DNA of 64,000 nt from Aved-18 sp964606665 (GCA_964606665.1 CAZSHS010000013.1:24136-88135); one strand, 5' to 3'; positions 36,381 through 45,247 are shown, counted from the first letter of the stretch. Notes: a model not told the origin generated them from the letters alone. Made by a program: numbers and translations.

Positions 36381-37670
36381 TTAAGCGTGGACCAAACTAG
36401 TTTTTTTTTGAAGCAATTCCTGTCCGCCCATGTATGGAACCAGAGCGGGTGGGATTTTCACGCTTCCATCTGGTTGCTGGAAGTTCTCAAGAATGGCAGC
36501 AAGAGTTCTGCCAATGGCAAGCCCGGAGCCGTTTATGGTGTGAATATATCTGCTCTTTCCACCCTCTTTGCCTTTATACTTGATATTGGCCCGACGAGCT
36601 TGAAAGTCACCAAAATTCGAACATGAGCTTATCTCGCGATATTTATTTTGGCTAGGGAACCAGACCTCGAGGTCATAACATTTGCGAGCACAAAAGCCCA
36701 AATCTCCAGCGCATAAAAGCACTCTGCGATAAGGAAGATTAAGACCTTCCAATATTAGCTCAGCATCGCGAGTCAGTTTTTCATGCTCCTCTTCTGAATT
36801 TTCAGGTGCACAGAATTTGACCAACTCCACTTTGTTGAATTGGTGTTGTCTTATGTAACCACGAGTGTCTTTACCAGCAGAGCCAGCTTCGCGTCTAAAA
36901 TTAGGTGTGTAAGCACAATGCATGATTGGCAATTGCTCTTCGTCAAGCACTTCTTCGCGATATAAATTAGTGACCGGGACTTCTGCCGTGGGAATCAAAT
37001 ACAGCTCGTCATCAGCACATTTGTAGAAATCGCCTTCGAATTTGGGCAATTGTCCAGTGCCAATCATACAATCTCGATTGACCATTACAGGAGGAAACAC
37101 TTCCTGATAGCCACGTTTGCCATGACAATCAAGCATGTAATTCATAATTGCACGCTCGAGACGAGCTCCATTTGTCATTAAAACAGTGAAGCGCGATTCT
37201 GAAATTTTGACACCGCGCTCAAAATCAAACACATTCAATTCTGTTCCAAGCTCGTAATGTGGCTTTGGATCGGCGATTTCGGGAATCACTCCCCATCTGT
37301 GTTGTTCGGCATTGTCATTTTCATCGATGCCATCTGGAACACTAGATTCAGGCAGATTTGGGATGGCAAGCAACATTTGGGAAACTCTATTTTCCAGCTC
37401 GTCCTTTTCTTTGCCCAAAGTTTCGTAGCGCTCTTTGATTTTTTTTGTTTCGGCCTGCAACTCGGCTTTTTGCGAAGCCTCTACTTTTGCGGTCTTAAAC
37501 ATTTCCGAAATTTCATTGCGTCTTCTATTCAAGCTTTCCCACTCTGAATTCACAGTGCGAAATTGCTCATCTACCACAACCAATTCTTTTACCAAAAATC
37601 CGGCATTGCGTCTTTGTAGAGCGGCTTCAACTTTTTCTGTGTTTTCTCTGATGTAGCGAATATCTAACAT
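36381..37670 (-). CDS. serS: Serine--tRNA ligase
   Basis: 429-residue class II aminoacyl-tRNA synthetase. It starts MLDIRYIRENTEKVEAALQR. The long helical arm spans about residues 30-100, and the SerS block LPESSVPDGIDENDN follows. Motif 2 is NFRREAGSAGKDTRGYIRQH and motif 3 is NGSGLAIGRTLAAILEN. FARKCYDLEVWFPSQNKYRE is also typical. The length is normal. It is monocistronic; the divergent gene at 37762 starts 91 bases away. Confidence 0.98.
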   Translation of the reverse strand: MLDIRYIRENTEKVEAALQRRNAGFLVKELVVVDEQFRTVNSEWESLNRRRNEISEMFKTAKVEASQKAELQAETKKIKERYETLGKEKDELENRVSQMLLAIPNLPESSVPDGIDENDNAEQHRWGVIPEIADPKPHYELGTELNVFDFERGVKISESRFTVLMTNGARLERAIMNYMLDCHGKRGYQEVFPPVMVNRDCMIGTGQLPKFEGDFYKCADDELYLIPTAEVPVTNLYREEVLDEEQLPIMHCAYTPNFRREAGSAGKDTRGYIRQHQFNKVELVKFCAPENSEEEHEKLTRDAELILEGLNLPYRRVLLCAGDLGFCARKCYDLEVWFPSQNKYREISSCSNFGDFQARRANIKYKGKEGGKSRYIHTINGSGLAIGRTLAAILENFQQPDGSVKIPPALVPYMGGQELLQKKTSLVHA

Positions 37671-37761
37671 AGCTTGAACTTTTTTCCTCGTTCAGTCGTC
37701 TTATTAATTGATTCTCGATTATATATTCGTTCTCGCTCCATTAAAAGGAAGTATTAAGCTC

Positions 37762-38217
37762 ATGTGCTATTGGATAAACGAAGAGAACAATGTTTTATCT
37801 ATTACATGTTCAAAAGCCCGCAAAAAACTGGGTGAAGCTGGCGAGCAATTGATATGCGAGCGCTTAAAAGGTCAAAACTGGCAAATTCTTGCATCAAATT
37901 TCTTGAACTCAAGTCATGCTTTCGAGCTTGATGTGATAGCAATCGACCCAGATGATTTTCTTGTATTTATTGAAGTTAAAACTCGAACACATACAAATCT
38001 TGATTCTGTATTTGCCACAATTACAAAATCAAAACTGCGCAAAATGAAACTGGGTGCCAGACATTTTTGTGTTCAAAATCCTCATATTCGACACTACGGT
38101 TGGCGTTTCGACCTTGCCGTTGTCGGTTTTTCTTCCGACAGGGTCCCGGGCAGCCCCAAATGCTGGCTGATTGACCAAAAGCGCCATAAATTGGCTATTT
38201 TCGAAGGCATAGGCTAA
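37762..38217 (+). CDS. YraN-family (UPF0102) putative endonuclease
   Basis: 151 residues. The core has KKLGEAGEQLICERLKGQNW, then ILASNFLN, and the nuclease-like residues Glu55, Asp57, Glu71 and Lys73 in FELDVIAID and FIEVKTR. This is the restriction-endonuclease-like (PD-D/ExK) arrangement of the UPF0102 family, whose biological role is unclear. ATG 37762 is chosen because AGGAAG lies about 10 bases upstream; the open frame extends back to 37708. It is followed after 117 bases by the gene at 38335. Confidence 0.85.
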   Translation: MCYWINEENNVLSITCSKARKKLGEAGEQLICERLKGQNWQILASNFLNSSHAFELDVIAIDPDDFLVFIEVKTRTHTNLDSVFATITKSKLRKMKLGARHFCVQNPHIRHYGWRFDLAVVGFSSDRVPGSPKCWLIDQKRHKLAIFEGIG

Positions 38218-38334
38218 GTCTAATTTAATTTGGCTGATACGTAATTTCCCCAGTGAATCAAGCAAGTCATGGTGTTAGTCTATCTGCACGAATAGCCAAG
38301 CCCCTGCGGCAAATTCATTGAGAGGATAAAGCAA

Positions 38335-39225
38335 GTGTTAGTCTGGAAAGAAAAATTAGCTGTAAAAGAAGAAAGCAAAAATTTTCATGCTCAAATTTCG
38401 ACTCGAGATGGTCTTAACAGACGAGCAATGGGACTGATACCACAGGCAATATCAAGCCATAGTCGCAAAGTGACTGAGGCTTCGCAGCTAAGATATCACC
38501 AGATGCTGTATAGCCTAGCGAACAAACAAAATACATGTTGCATCAAAGTAATTTGTCCCAGAGAAAAAGCAAGAGCGGCAATGCTCGTTTTTCGCGGCAA
38601 AGTGCTTGGATGTGTTTTTGGACGAAAGGGCAGCGATAAGCAGCTTTTTGGCAGAGAAGCCTTTAGCGAGCTTTGTTCTATTTTGACTTCGGTCGATACA
38701 ATCATTGATACCTATATAATGCCCGAAGCAGTAGCTCTGGCATCTGGTTCGCTCTTCCACGGTTCAGTTTTCAATCAAGAAATGGGCGTCGATGCACTGA
38801 GCGCATTTCAAATGGCTTCTTCACACCTGATTCAGACAGAAATGCCTGGATGTATCGTGGTCAAAAATTCTAATCATCAAATAGGCGGATTCATTTATTA
38901 TTTCGGCGGCACCATTGCCGGCGTATTTTCTTTCAAAGACGGCTGGAAGAAAGCCACATATGAATCAGCTCAAGAACTTGTACTCTTTTGCAAAGACGCT
39001 AGTGTCAGTGCAAGCAAATTGCATGCCACAAGTGTTGAAGAAGTTGAAGCTCTTGCATTTGCCATGACCGATCTTGACGAAAAGTCTTTTCAAGCAAAAG
39101 AAATACAGCGCGAATTACAATCAACCACACAAGAAATATCTGTACCATCAAATCCATATGTTCCATCAACGGCACTAGGACAAGTACGCGAGTGGGAACT
39201 GAAAGTTAATATCGCCAGCCTATAA
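38335..39225 (+). CDS. Two-lobed protein of unknown function
   Basis: 296 residues, starting at GTG with GAGAGG about 9 bases upstream. Two segments resemble each other: about residues 62-105 (CIKV, then MLVFRGKVLGCVFGRKG and a helix) and about 180-225 (CIVV, then FIYYFGGTIAGVFSFKDGW and a helix). This suggests an internal duplication of an alpha/beta or profilin-like fold. There is no signal peptide or catalytic motif. It is flanked by the YraN gene and by lysA (60 bases downstream). The FxxGxxxGVF pattern recalls DUF4388-type sensor modules, but I cannot assign a family. Confidence 0.65.
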   Translation: MLVWKEKLAVKEESKNFHAQISTRDGLNRRAMGLIPQAISSHSRKVTEASQLRYHQMLYSLANKQNTCCIKVICPREKARAAMLVFRGKVLGCVFGRKGSDKQLFGREAFSELCSILTSVDTIIDTYIMPEAVALASGSLFHGSVFNQEMGVDALSAFQMASSHLIQTEMPGCIVVKNSNHQIGGFIYYFGGTIAGVFSFKDGWKKATYESAQELVLFCKDASVSASKLHATSVEEVEALAFAMTDLDEKSFQAKEIQRELQSTTQEISVPSNPYVPSTALGQVREWELKVNIASL

Positions 39226-39285
39226 ATTTCAAGACCTGATGCGATGGTAAAATGACTGATCTGTTCAAGAACAAGGGGCAGTCAG

Positions 39286-40623
39286 TTGATCATATCTCCA
39301 AATACGCGCATTTGGCCGCACTCAGCTTCAGTCAATAAGCTGGACCATTTAGAAATTGGCGCACTTGATGTTTGCGATTTAGCAAAAGAATTTGGCACGC
39401 CGCTCTGGCTCATTGATTATGCTTCGATTTTTCAGGCTCAAGAAGCTTGCCGTCTTGGTCTTTTGAATTATCCAGCCAAGAAATCAATTCTATACGCCGG
39501 TAAAGCATTTTTATGTCTTGCCATGTGCAAAATAGTAAACAAGCTCCAAATGGGACTCGATGTTGTTTCGTTGGGAGAGCTTGAAACAGCATTGAAAGCC
39601 GATGTTAAACCTGAAAATATATTTTTGCACGGCAATAATAAATCGCATAAAGAGATTGAACGAGCACTTGAGCTTAGCCACTGCAAAATCGTAATAGACA
39701 ACATGTCTGAGCTAGAGCTTGTTTGCTCTCTGGCAAAACGGGCAACGACTAAAGCTCATATTCTTTTACGCATCAAACCAGGCATTGAGCCTGACACTCA
39801 CGACCACATTAAAACTGGTCAGGAAACGAGCAAATTCGGTATTGGACTCAACGAAGTTCAAGAATATCTCTCCTATATTAAAGGGCATCAGTCGGAGCTT
39901 GATTTTCTTGGATTTCATGCACACATTGGTAGCCAGGCACTTGAGCTTGATGTATACAGAGAAAGCGTAAAAGTACTTGCAGCCTTGTCTTTTACCACTC
40001 AAAAAGACTTTGGACTTAATACAAGAATGCTCGACGTGGGCGGCGGTCTGGCAATAAAGTATATCGAAGAAGATAAGCCTCCCGGTCTGTATGAATGGGC
40101 CTCAACTATCGCCACATGTGTAAGCGAGACATACAAAAGTCAAAATTTGGTCCTTCCTCATTTGATCATTGAACCTGGGCGCTCAATTGTAGGAACGGCA
40201 GGAGTGACCATTTATGAAGTCGGTCATGTAAAACGACTGGCTAATAATTCTCTTTGTCTTGCAGTTGATGGCGGAATGGCAGACAATCCTCGCCCATCCA
40301 CATATAACGCCAAATATACCGCAGCAATTGCCAATTCAATGTCGTGCAAAAGCGCGGAAAAAGTGTCAATTGTGGGCAAGTATTGTGAATCAGGGGATAT
40401 AATCGTAAAAGACGCCGGAATCGAAGCCGGCACAGGTGACCTGATAGCCGTTTTTGGAACAGGAGCGTATAACTACAGCATGTCTTCCAATTACAATCGC
40501 ACAGGTCGTCCCGCTTGTTTGCTCTTAAAAGAAGGGCAAGCAGACTTAATTCTGGAGCGCGAAACCATTGAGGATCTGATCCGCCAGGATCGAGTTCCCG
40601 CCTGGCTTGAAGCGAAGCAATAA
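39286..40623 (+). CDS. lysA: Diaminopimelate decarboxylase
   Basis: 445-residue PLP enzyme that makes lysine from meso-diaminopimelate. The PLP lysine is Lys73 in ILYAGKAFLCLAMCKIV. Further motifs are the His loop GFHAHIGSQ, the glycine loop LDVGGGL, EPGRSIVGTAG and the active-site CESGD near residue 367. The C-terminal GTGAYNYSMSSNYNRTGRPA is typical. The start is TTG 39286 with GGGG about 8 bases upstream. It is in an operon with cdaA, whose ATG lies 10 bases after the lysA stop. The YAGKAF form resembles that of Firmicutes and cyanobacteria-side LysA. Confidence 0.96.
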   Translation: MIISPNTRIWPHSASVNKLDHLEIGALDVCDLAKEFGTPLWLIDYASIFQAQEACRLGLLNYPAKKSILYAGKAFLCLAMCKIVNKLQMGLDVVSLGELETALKADVKPENIFLHGNNKSHKEIERALELSHCKIVIDNMSELELVCSLAKRATTKAHILLRIKPGIEPDTHDHIKTGQETSKFGIGLNEVQEYLSYIKGHQSELDFLGFHAHIGSQALELDVYRESVKVLAALSFTTQKDFGLNTRMLDVGGGLAIKYIEEDKPPGLYEWASTIATCVSETYKSQNLVLPHLIIEPGRSIVGTAGVTIYEVGHVKRLANNSLCLAVDGGMADNPRPSTYNAKYTAAIANSMSCKSAEKVSIVGKYCESGDIIVKDAGIEAGTGDLIAVFGTGAYNYSMSSNYNRTGRPACLLLKEGQADLILERETIEDLIRQDRVPAWLEAKQ

Positions 40624-40633
40624 AGGCGATTGG

Positions 40634-41699
40634 ATGGAAGAGTTTTTCAAATTATTGCACGAACATAACGGAGAGCTACTATTCAAGCTCTTTATACAAG
40701 TTTTGGCAATCAGTTATTGCATCACCTGGATCTGGCAGCGCATTGTAGGGAGTCAAGCAGAACGGCTGGTCAAAGGCGTTTTAGTACTTGCAGGCATTTG
40801 GGGAATCTCGTCTTTATTTGGATTTTCTCTCATAACTAATTTGCTTCACTTGCTTGTTCCTGTAGCATTTTTGGCTCTGGTAGTCATTTTCCAACCCAAA
40901 CTTCGTCGAGGACTTGGANNNNNNNNNNCATCTTGGCCGAATGCGAACACTTAAATTTGATTGGTCGCTTGCTGATGCCGATCAAGAGCGGACAAAGCGT
41001 AATATCGAGCAAGTTATTCAAGCGGTGCGCGAACTAGCCAGAGTAAAAGAAGGGGCGCTAATAGTAATCGAACCCTTAGAAGGTGAGCGAGACTATGTGA
41101 GCCCAGGCACAACACTAAATGCAGACATATCGGCCACACTTCTACTTACTATTTTCTTCACTAAGTCACCACTGCACGACGGTGCGGTAATAATTAGAGA
41201 AGATAAAATAGTGGCTGCAGGAGTCATTCTTCCTATGACTGACGACCCGCAACTTAGTTATAGATACGGTACAAGACATAGAGCCGCCATTGGATTGTCT
41301 GAAACATATGATGGACTTTGCATAGTCGTATCGGAAGAAACTGGCGCGATATCGGCTGCCAGTCGCGGTATGCTTGCACGCTACAAAACAGCCGAAGATT
41401 TATACGAACCGATTATGTATCTGTACACTCAAGGCGGCGACTCTAAGTCGCACGTTCCTCTTGCAAGTTTCTTATCTTTATTCAGTAAAGGTAAAGACAT
41501 CGAATCAACGTCTGAAGAAATCGATCCAAAAGACCAGAGTCAAACAGGCGAAAACAAGATAATAAGCCCCACTGCGACTCAATCTGGCGCTTATCCTATT
41601 TTAGGGACTACAAGTACAACTACGGCAAAAACGCCGCCGCCTTCTCCAAAAGAAAGCACCGCCCCTGATGGCACAAGCGCTTCATTAGTTACTGACTAG
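40634..41699 (+). CDS. cdaA: Diadenylate cyclase CdaA, interrupted by an assembly gap
   Basis: Membrane-bound enzyme that makes cyclic di-AMP from two ATP. Three membrane helices at the N terminus are followed by VVIFQPKLRRGLG, then the gap, then LGRMR and the DAC domain with DGA (41178-41186, in SPLHDGAVIIREDKIVAAG) and RHR (41274-41282, in YRYGTRHRAAIGLSE). The Ns break the frame. Removing all ten gives RRGLG-HLGRMR, which fits the family spacing (RRALE-QLGR) exactly. A Ser/Thr/Pro-rich tail of about 75 residues is not part of the usual enzyme. No cdaR follows, unlike in Firmicutes. ATG 40634 has AAGG 7 bases upstream. Confidence 0.94.
40919..40928. other. Assembly gap (10 Ns) inside cdaA
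   Basis: Both flanks are at codon boundaries, and the family alignment needs no extra residues between GLG and HLGRMR. The true gap length is therefore probably zero. Confidence 0.85.
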
Positions 41700-41704
41700 T
41701 TTTT

Positions 41705-42442
41705 TTAAACAAGTTCAGCAAGCAATCTGTTTACTGCTTGCAGTCGATTTTGAGCTTTAGTTATTGGTCGTCCTATAACCAGATAGGTAGAGCCCTGAGC
41801 AATTGCTTGCGATGGAGTTAAAACTCGTTTTTGATCGTCACTTGCAAGTTCAGGCCAGTTTGGTCTAATGCCTGGTGTAACTATTACAAAGTCATCGCCA
41901 CAAGCACTTCGAATTAGTGGCACTTCTTTTGCAGATGCCACCACACCGTCCAGTCCTGCTTCTTTGGCTAGTTTAGCCAAATGTACTACATATTGCGGCA
42001 AGTCTAAATCTTTGCTTGTCTTAATTTGCTCGTGCAAAACACTTTCTGAAATACTGGTCAAAACAGTCACCGCAATTAGTATCGGCTTTTTAATATTTAA
42101 AAGCTGCGCTTGCTCGCGTGTCGCCTTTGCTGCAGCACTCATCATCTCAATTCCACCCTGAGAGTGAATATTGAACATTGCTACATTAGGTCTTGTGGTA
42201 TTACGGCAAGCAGATGCCACCGTATTTGGTATGTCATGAAATTTGCCGTCAAAAAAGAACCCAATTTTGTTATCTGATTTATAGGATTCTATAAATTCAA
42301 AAACTTCAGTTCCGCAGGCGGTAAACATTTCAAGCCCGATCTTGAACATGCCGACCGCGCCTTTTAATTCTTCAACAATAGAGCGAGCCTCATCGAGACT
42401 CGACACATCAAGTGCAACAATTAAGCGATCTTGCGCTTGCAC
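41705..42442 (-). CDS. pyrF: Orotidine 5'-phosphate decarboxylase
   Basis: 245-residue TIM-barrel enzyme for the last step of UMP synthesis. It starts LIVALDVSSLDEA. The catalytic Asp-Lys-Asp motif is FFDGKFHDIPNTV (usually DLKFHDIP). VTPGIRP and YLVIGRPITKA are the phosphate-binding blocks. The start is GTG at 42442, 10 bases after the rpmE stop, so the two are probably co-transcribed. Confidence 0.96.
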   Translation of the reverse strand: MQAQDRLIVALDVSSLDEARSIVEELKGAVGMFKIGLEMFTACGTEVFEFIESYKSDNKIGFFFDGKFHDIPNTVASACRNTTRPNVAMFNIHSQGGIEMMSAAAKATREQAQLLNIKKPILIAVTVLTSISESVLHEQIKTSKDLDLPQYVVHLAKLAKEAGLDGVVASAKEVPLIRSACGDDFVIVTPGIRPNWPELASDDQKRVLTPSQAIAQGSTYLVIGRPITKAQNRLQAVNRLLAELV

Positions 42443-42452
42443 TAATGTCTAA

Positions 42453-42677
42453 CTAGTTAGCTGAAACTGTTTCTTTCTGATTGAGCTTGTAACGCTTGAC
42501 GAAGCGGTCTACTCTACCCTCTGTATCAACAATCTTTTGTTGACCAGTAAAGAATGGGTGACAGTTGCTGCAGATTTCAACTCTGATTTCTTTTTTAGTA
42601 GAACCGAGTTGGACTTCGCTGCCGCAAACACAGGTGGCTACGACATCAAAATATGTGGGATGAATTCCGTCTTTCAT
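42453..42677 (-). CDS. rpmE: 50S ribosomal protein L31, zinc-binding type
   Basis: 74 residues. The start MKDGIHPTYF is the family start. Cys16 and Cys18 (TCVCGSE) with Cys36 and Cys39 (ICSNCHPFFTGQQ) form the zinc site of C+ type L31. The tail VDTEGRVDRFVKRY is typical. It is the first gene of rpmE-pyrF. Confidence 0.98.
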   Translation of the reverse strand: MKDGIHPTYFDVVATCVCGSEVQLGSTKKEIRVEICSNCHPFFTGQQKIVDTEGRVDRFVKRYKLNQKETVSAN

Positions 42678-42783
42678 TGTTATTTCCAGGAAAATTGAGA
42701 CTCAACATTGACAATCCTTCATTCTAGCACCTTAATTCACCTTCTCAAGCAAATGTTAAGGGCATGATTAATGCGCGAAAGGC

Positions 42784-43341
42784 TCAATTGATGGGTTGTT
42801 TGATTTCCAGTCCGTCGAAGCTTGAGGCTTCAAGCCGCTTTCCCTCAACATCAAGATATATTTTCTGGTCACTCGCAAGCGGTATAACGGTTTTGGTAAA
42901 TTGATCCAGACGAGTCTGCATTGAAGAGACACTGCCTGTGCTGAATCGCTTAGACAAATCGATTTCGCACTCGCCTTCTTTCTCTTTTATTCCAAGCAGA
43001 ATCGTACCTTTGGGGATTTCACTCAAAAGACCACTTTTCTCTTCATCTGGTGTTGGTCCACGCAATAGCTCTTCCAGCGTGGCATTGAGTCTGTTATCGC
43101 CACGCACTGGTCTGTGAACTGCGACTAATTCAAGCTCTTCGCCGTTTTTCTTGGCGAAATAAATTTCCACTTCGTTCTTATTCGATTCTTGACGAACTAC
43201 TTCAACCTTTTCGACTTTGTCTTGCTTGTCGCCTTTTGCATCGCCACTGGCATCTTTTGGATCGGGAAAAATACTACAGGCGCTCAAAACCATGGTACAA
43301 AGCACAAGACTTAAAGCTTTGAAGCGTGCCAAAGTTTTCAT
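42784..43341 (-). CDS. GerMN-domain lipoprotein
   Basis: 185 residues. The lipoprotein signal ends in the lipobox LSAC (Cys22). A charged Asp/Lys linker is followed by a GerMN domain (about 55-180) with EVEIYFAKKNGEELELVAVH, the block LEELLRGPTPDEEKSGL and a final strand region ending EIKQPIN. GerMN domains bind unknown ligands in envelope proteins of spore formers and many other bacteria. It overlaps the preceding DUF2993-type gene by 4 bases. Confidence 0.88.
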   Translation of the reverse strand: MKTLARFKALSLVLCTMVLSACSIFPDPKDASGDAKGDKQDKVEKVEVVRQESNKNEVEIYFAKKNGEELELVAVHRPVRGDNRLNATLEELLRGPTPDEEKSGLLSEIPKGTILLGIKEKEGECEIDLSKRFSTGSVSSMQTRLDQFTKTVIPLASDQKIYLDVEGKRLEASSFDGLEIKQPIN

Positions 43342-44243
43342 TTTTTACTCCTAGGAACCAGTAACAGTCTTCCCATTCCTTCAATTTTGCCTGGATTTAC
43401 AGTCAAAACAGAAAGCCTGAAAGCATGATCAGTGCGGTCAAAACGAGCAAAGTCAATTATGGGATTAACAAGCTTACTTACAAAATCAGCAAAAATTAGA
43501 GGTTCATCTATAGTCTCAGATTCTATTTTGAGCTCGTCAATTATTATTTTGCGCTCTTCAACCAATTTTGGATGACCAAAAATGGCCAATTGCACGCCAG
43601 TGTCACGCTCTGCACCTTTAGTAACCAGAAAAACTTTGATATCAAGCGAATCTTGACCAATCACAACACTTGGGTCGATTACTGAAATTTCTTGAGCGCC
43701 AAGTCCAGGAAGGTCAATTTTTAGACCCTTGAGCATGGCTGTGGCGCGCTCATCTGCCAGAATCTTTTGAATCTGCCCTTGAGTAAATTTGAAATAGACA
43801 AGCATTTCGTTTGGTTGTTTTAACGAGCGTTTGCCCACCCAAAGAGGCTTTTGGGTTTTGATTTGAAACTCACCAAGCTCAACACCGTTTAATTTGGGAT
43901 GAGTAACCGCAATTTTTATGGACTTTACTTTGCCTGCCGCTAAATCGGTCAGGCTATAGGTGCCAACTTTTGCTTTTACTCTGCCGCCCGTCTTTTTGGA
44001 CAAAACCACACCAGTTACTTTGCTTGCCACAAAAGAGGCAAGAAAATTCATTCCCGTAGCAGTCTGAACTACGCGCAAGAATTTATTGCCCAGGGGCAAT
44101 TGATCGGTTGTGTTAACAGCCTGAGCCATAACACTTTTTGGTGCAGCAAGAAAAGTCAAAAGCAAAAGTGACAATATTGTCTTACGGATTTTCTTTGCCT
44201 TGACTGCGCAATTTGTCGGTAAGAGCTTCTTTGAGCAATTCAT
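43338..44243 (-). CDS. DUF2993 (LmeA-like) exported protein
   Basis: 301 residues. A hydrophobic signal (ILSLLLLTFLAAPKSVMAQA) follows about 22 residues. The rest is a beta-rich lipid-binding-type fold with TDLAAGKVKSIKIAVTHPKL and a second half rich in I/V strand patterns, as in DUF2993 proteins of cyanobacteria and actinobacteria. The ATG at 44243 overlaps the end of the response regulator gene by 62 bases, which is long, but later candidate starts would lose the basic part of the signal. It is coupled to the GerMN lipoprotein by a 4-base overlap, so both probably act in the envelope. Confidence 0.78.
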   Translation of the reverse strand: MNCSKKLLPTNCAVKAKKIRKTILSLLLLTFLAAPKSVMAQAVNTTDQLPLGNKFLRVVQTATGMNFLASFVASKVTGVVLSKKTGGRVKAKVGTYSLTDLAAGKVKSIKIAVTHPKLNGVELGEFQIKTQKPLWVGKRSLKQPNEMLVYFKFTQGQIQKILADERATAMLKGLKIDLPGLGAQEISVIDPSVVIGQDSLDIKVFLVTKGAERDTGVQLAIFGHPKLVEERKIIIDELKIESETIDEPLIFADFVSKLVNPIIDFARFDRTDHAFRLSVLTVNPGKIEGMGRLLLVPRSKK

Positions 44244-45006
44244 TTTGACGCAAAAGTGCTTTGAGGTGTTCGTTGGCTATTGAAAGCTCGGCTTGAAGTT
44301 CAGCCACAGTCTGTTCGTGTGAAAGTCCCGTTACTGGGTCGCGACCAGGCATTTTGGGAAGAAGTACATAGCCAAGCTGCACAGCTTTGAGTGCTGCTGC
44401 TGTTCTTGTCGGAACTTTTAGTTTGGCAAGAATACACTCTATGTGTTTTTCTACCGTACGCAATTTCATGTCAAGTTCTTCAGCAATTTCTTTATTACGT
44501 AGATCTAGACGAATAAGTACTTCTACTTCTCTATCTGTAAGATTTGAATTGGGTGCACTAGTAGTAGGTTGTTGCTTAACTAGCTGTGTAATCTTGGGAT
44601 CACAATAAGGCAAGCCTCTTGTTGTCTGTTCAATCGCCTCAAACAACGTTCTTGGACCAGAAGACTTAAGACAAAAACCACGAGCGCCCGCTCTCATGAG
44701 CTGGTTGTGATACTTAGTCGCGTGATATGAATCGGTTAATACAAGAACATTAGAGTTAGGAAGCTCCTGGACCACTCTGCGGCAGACTTCCACTCCATTT
44801 AAAATATCCAGATCAACGTCGAGCATGACAAAATCAGGTCTAAGACGTCTGATTATTTCAGTAGCTACCATTCCATCGTTGGCTTCACCTACGATGTCCA
44901 CGACCTCTGAAACCACTCGCTTCAAGCCGAATCTAATTAGCTCATGGCGTTCGCAAACCACTGTTCTTGGTCTAAATGCCGGGTGCCTGGGAGGTGGCTG
45001 GTTCAT
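44182..45006 (-). CDS. LuxR/NarL-family response regulator with C-terminal coiled coil
   Basis: 274 residues. The receiver domain has the phospho-acceptor Asp63 (FVMLDVDLDILNG) and Lys114 (GFCLKSS). The acidic pair near the N terminus is Cys18-Glu19 (VVCERHEL) instead of two acidic residues, so metal binding may be altered. The LuxR helix-turn-helix (about 158-215) contains LTDREVEVLIRLDLRNKEIA and KLRTVEKHIECILAKL. The last 45 residues are a predicted coiled coil (ELSIANEHLKALLRQNELL). The ribosome binding site AAGGAG lies within a small GGAG-CCG-CTCC hairpin (45012-45022). It probably regulates the envelope genes it leads. Confidence 0.9.
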   Translation of the reverse strand: MNQPPPRHPAFRPRTVVCERHELIRFGLKRVVSEVVDIVGEANDGMVATEIIRRLRPDFVMLDVDLDILNGVEVCRRVVQELPNSNVLVLTDSYHATKYHNQLMRAGARGFCLKSSGPRTLFEAIEQTTRGLPYCDPKITQLVKQQPTTSAPNSNLTDREVEVLIRLDLRNKEIAEELDMKLRTVEKHIECILAKLKVPTRTAAALKAVQLGYVLLPKMPGRDPVTGLSHEQTVAELQAELSIANEHLKALLRQNELLKEALTDKLRSQGKENP

Positions 45007-45133
45007 TTAATGGAGCGGCTCCTTATAACAAATAAGACAATGATACTACTGATACAGCTTCAGATCAAAACTATTGAGAGTAGTAGTGGTTTATATCTTT
45101 TAGATAGAGATCAGTGCAATTAATCTAAAAAAT

Positions 45134-45247
45134 GGGAATCCTACGAAGTGCATGGGAGAAACCCCAATAGACCCGCAGCGGGCAAAACCTTAAGCTGGGT
45201 TTACAAGCGGTTGAGAACGCCGCATCCCCAAAGAGGTTTCACCCCCA
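45134..45247 (+). promoter_or_regulatory. Structured 5' leader, candidate riboswitch or attenuator, upstream of the TPR-rpoB operon
   Basis: GGGAGAAACC (45154-45163) pairs with GGTTTCACCC (45235-45244) over 10 positions with one mismatch. This closes a loop that contains three hairpins: CCCG-CAG-CGGG (45172-45182), AAACC/GGTTT (45185-45202) and GCGG/CCGC (45207-45223). The closing stem ends 3 bases before the ATG and takes in part of the AGAGG ribosome binding site. GGGAATCC (45134) and GACCCGCAGCGG (45170-45181) resemble boxes of cobalamin riboswitches, but a clear B12 box is missing. The fold is seen in the sequence; the ligand is unknown. Confidence 0.45.

Noticed and set aside
41685..41708. 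Intrinsic terminator after cdaA
   Set aside because: A T7 tract follows the stop, but the stem before it (TAGT/ACTA) is only 4 bp, too weak to call.
45134..45247. A firm cobalamin riboswitch call
   Set aside because: Only two boxes resemble the consensus and no convincing B12 box is present. It is kept as an unclassified structured leader.
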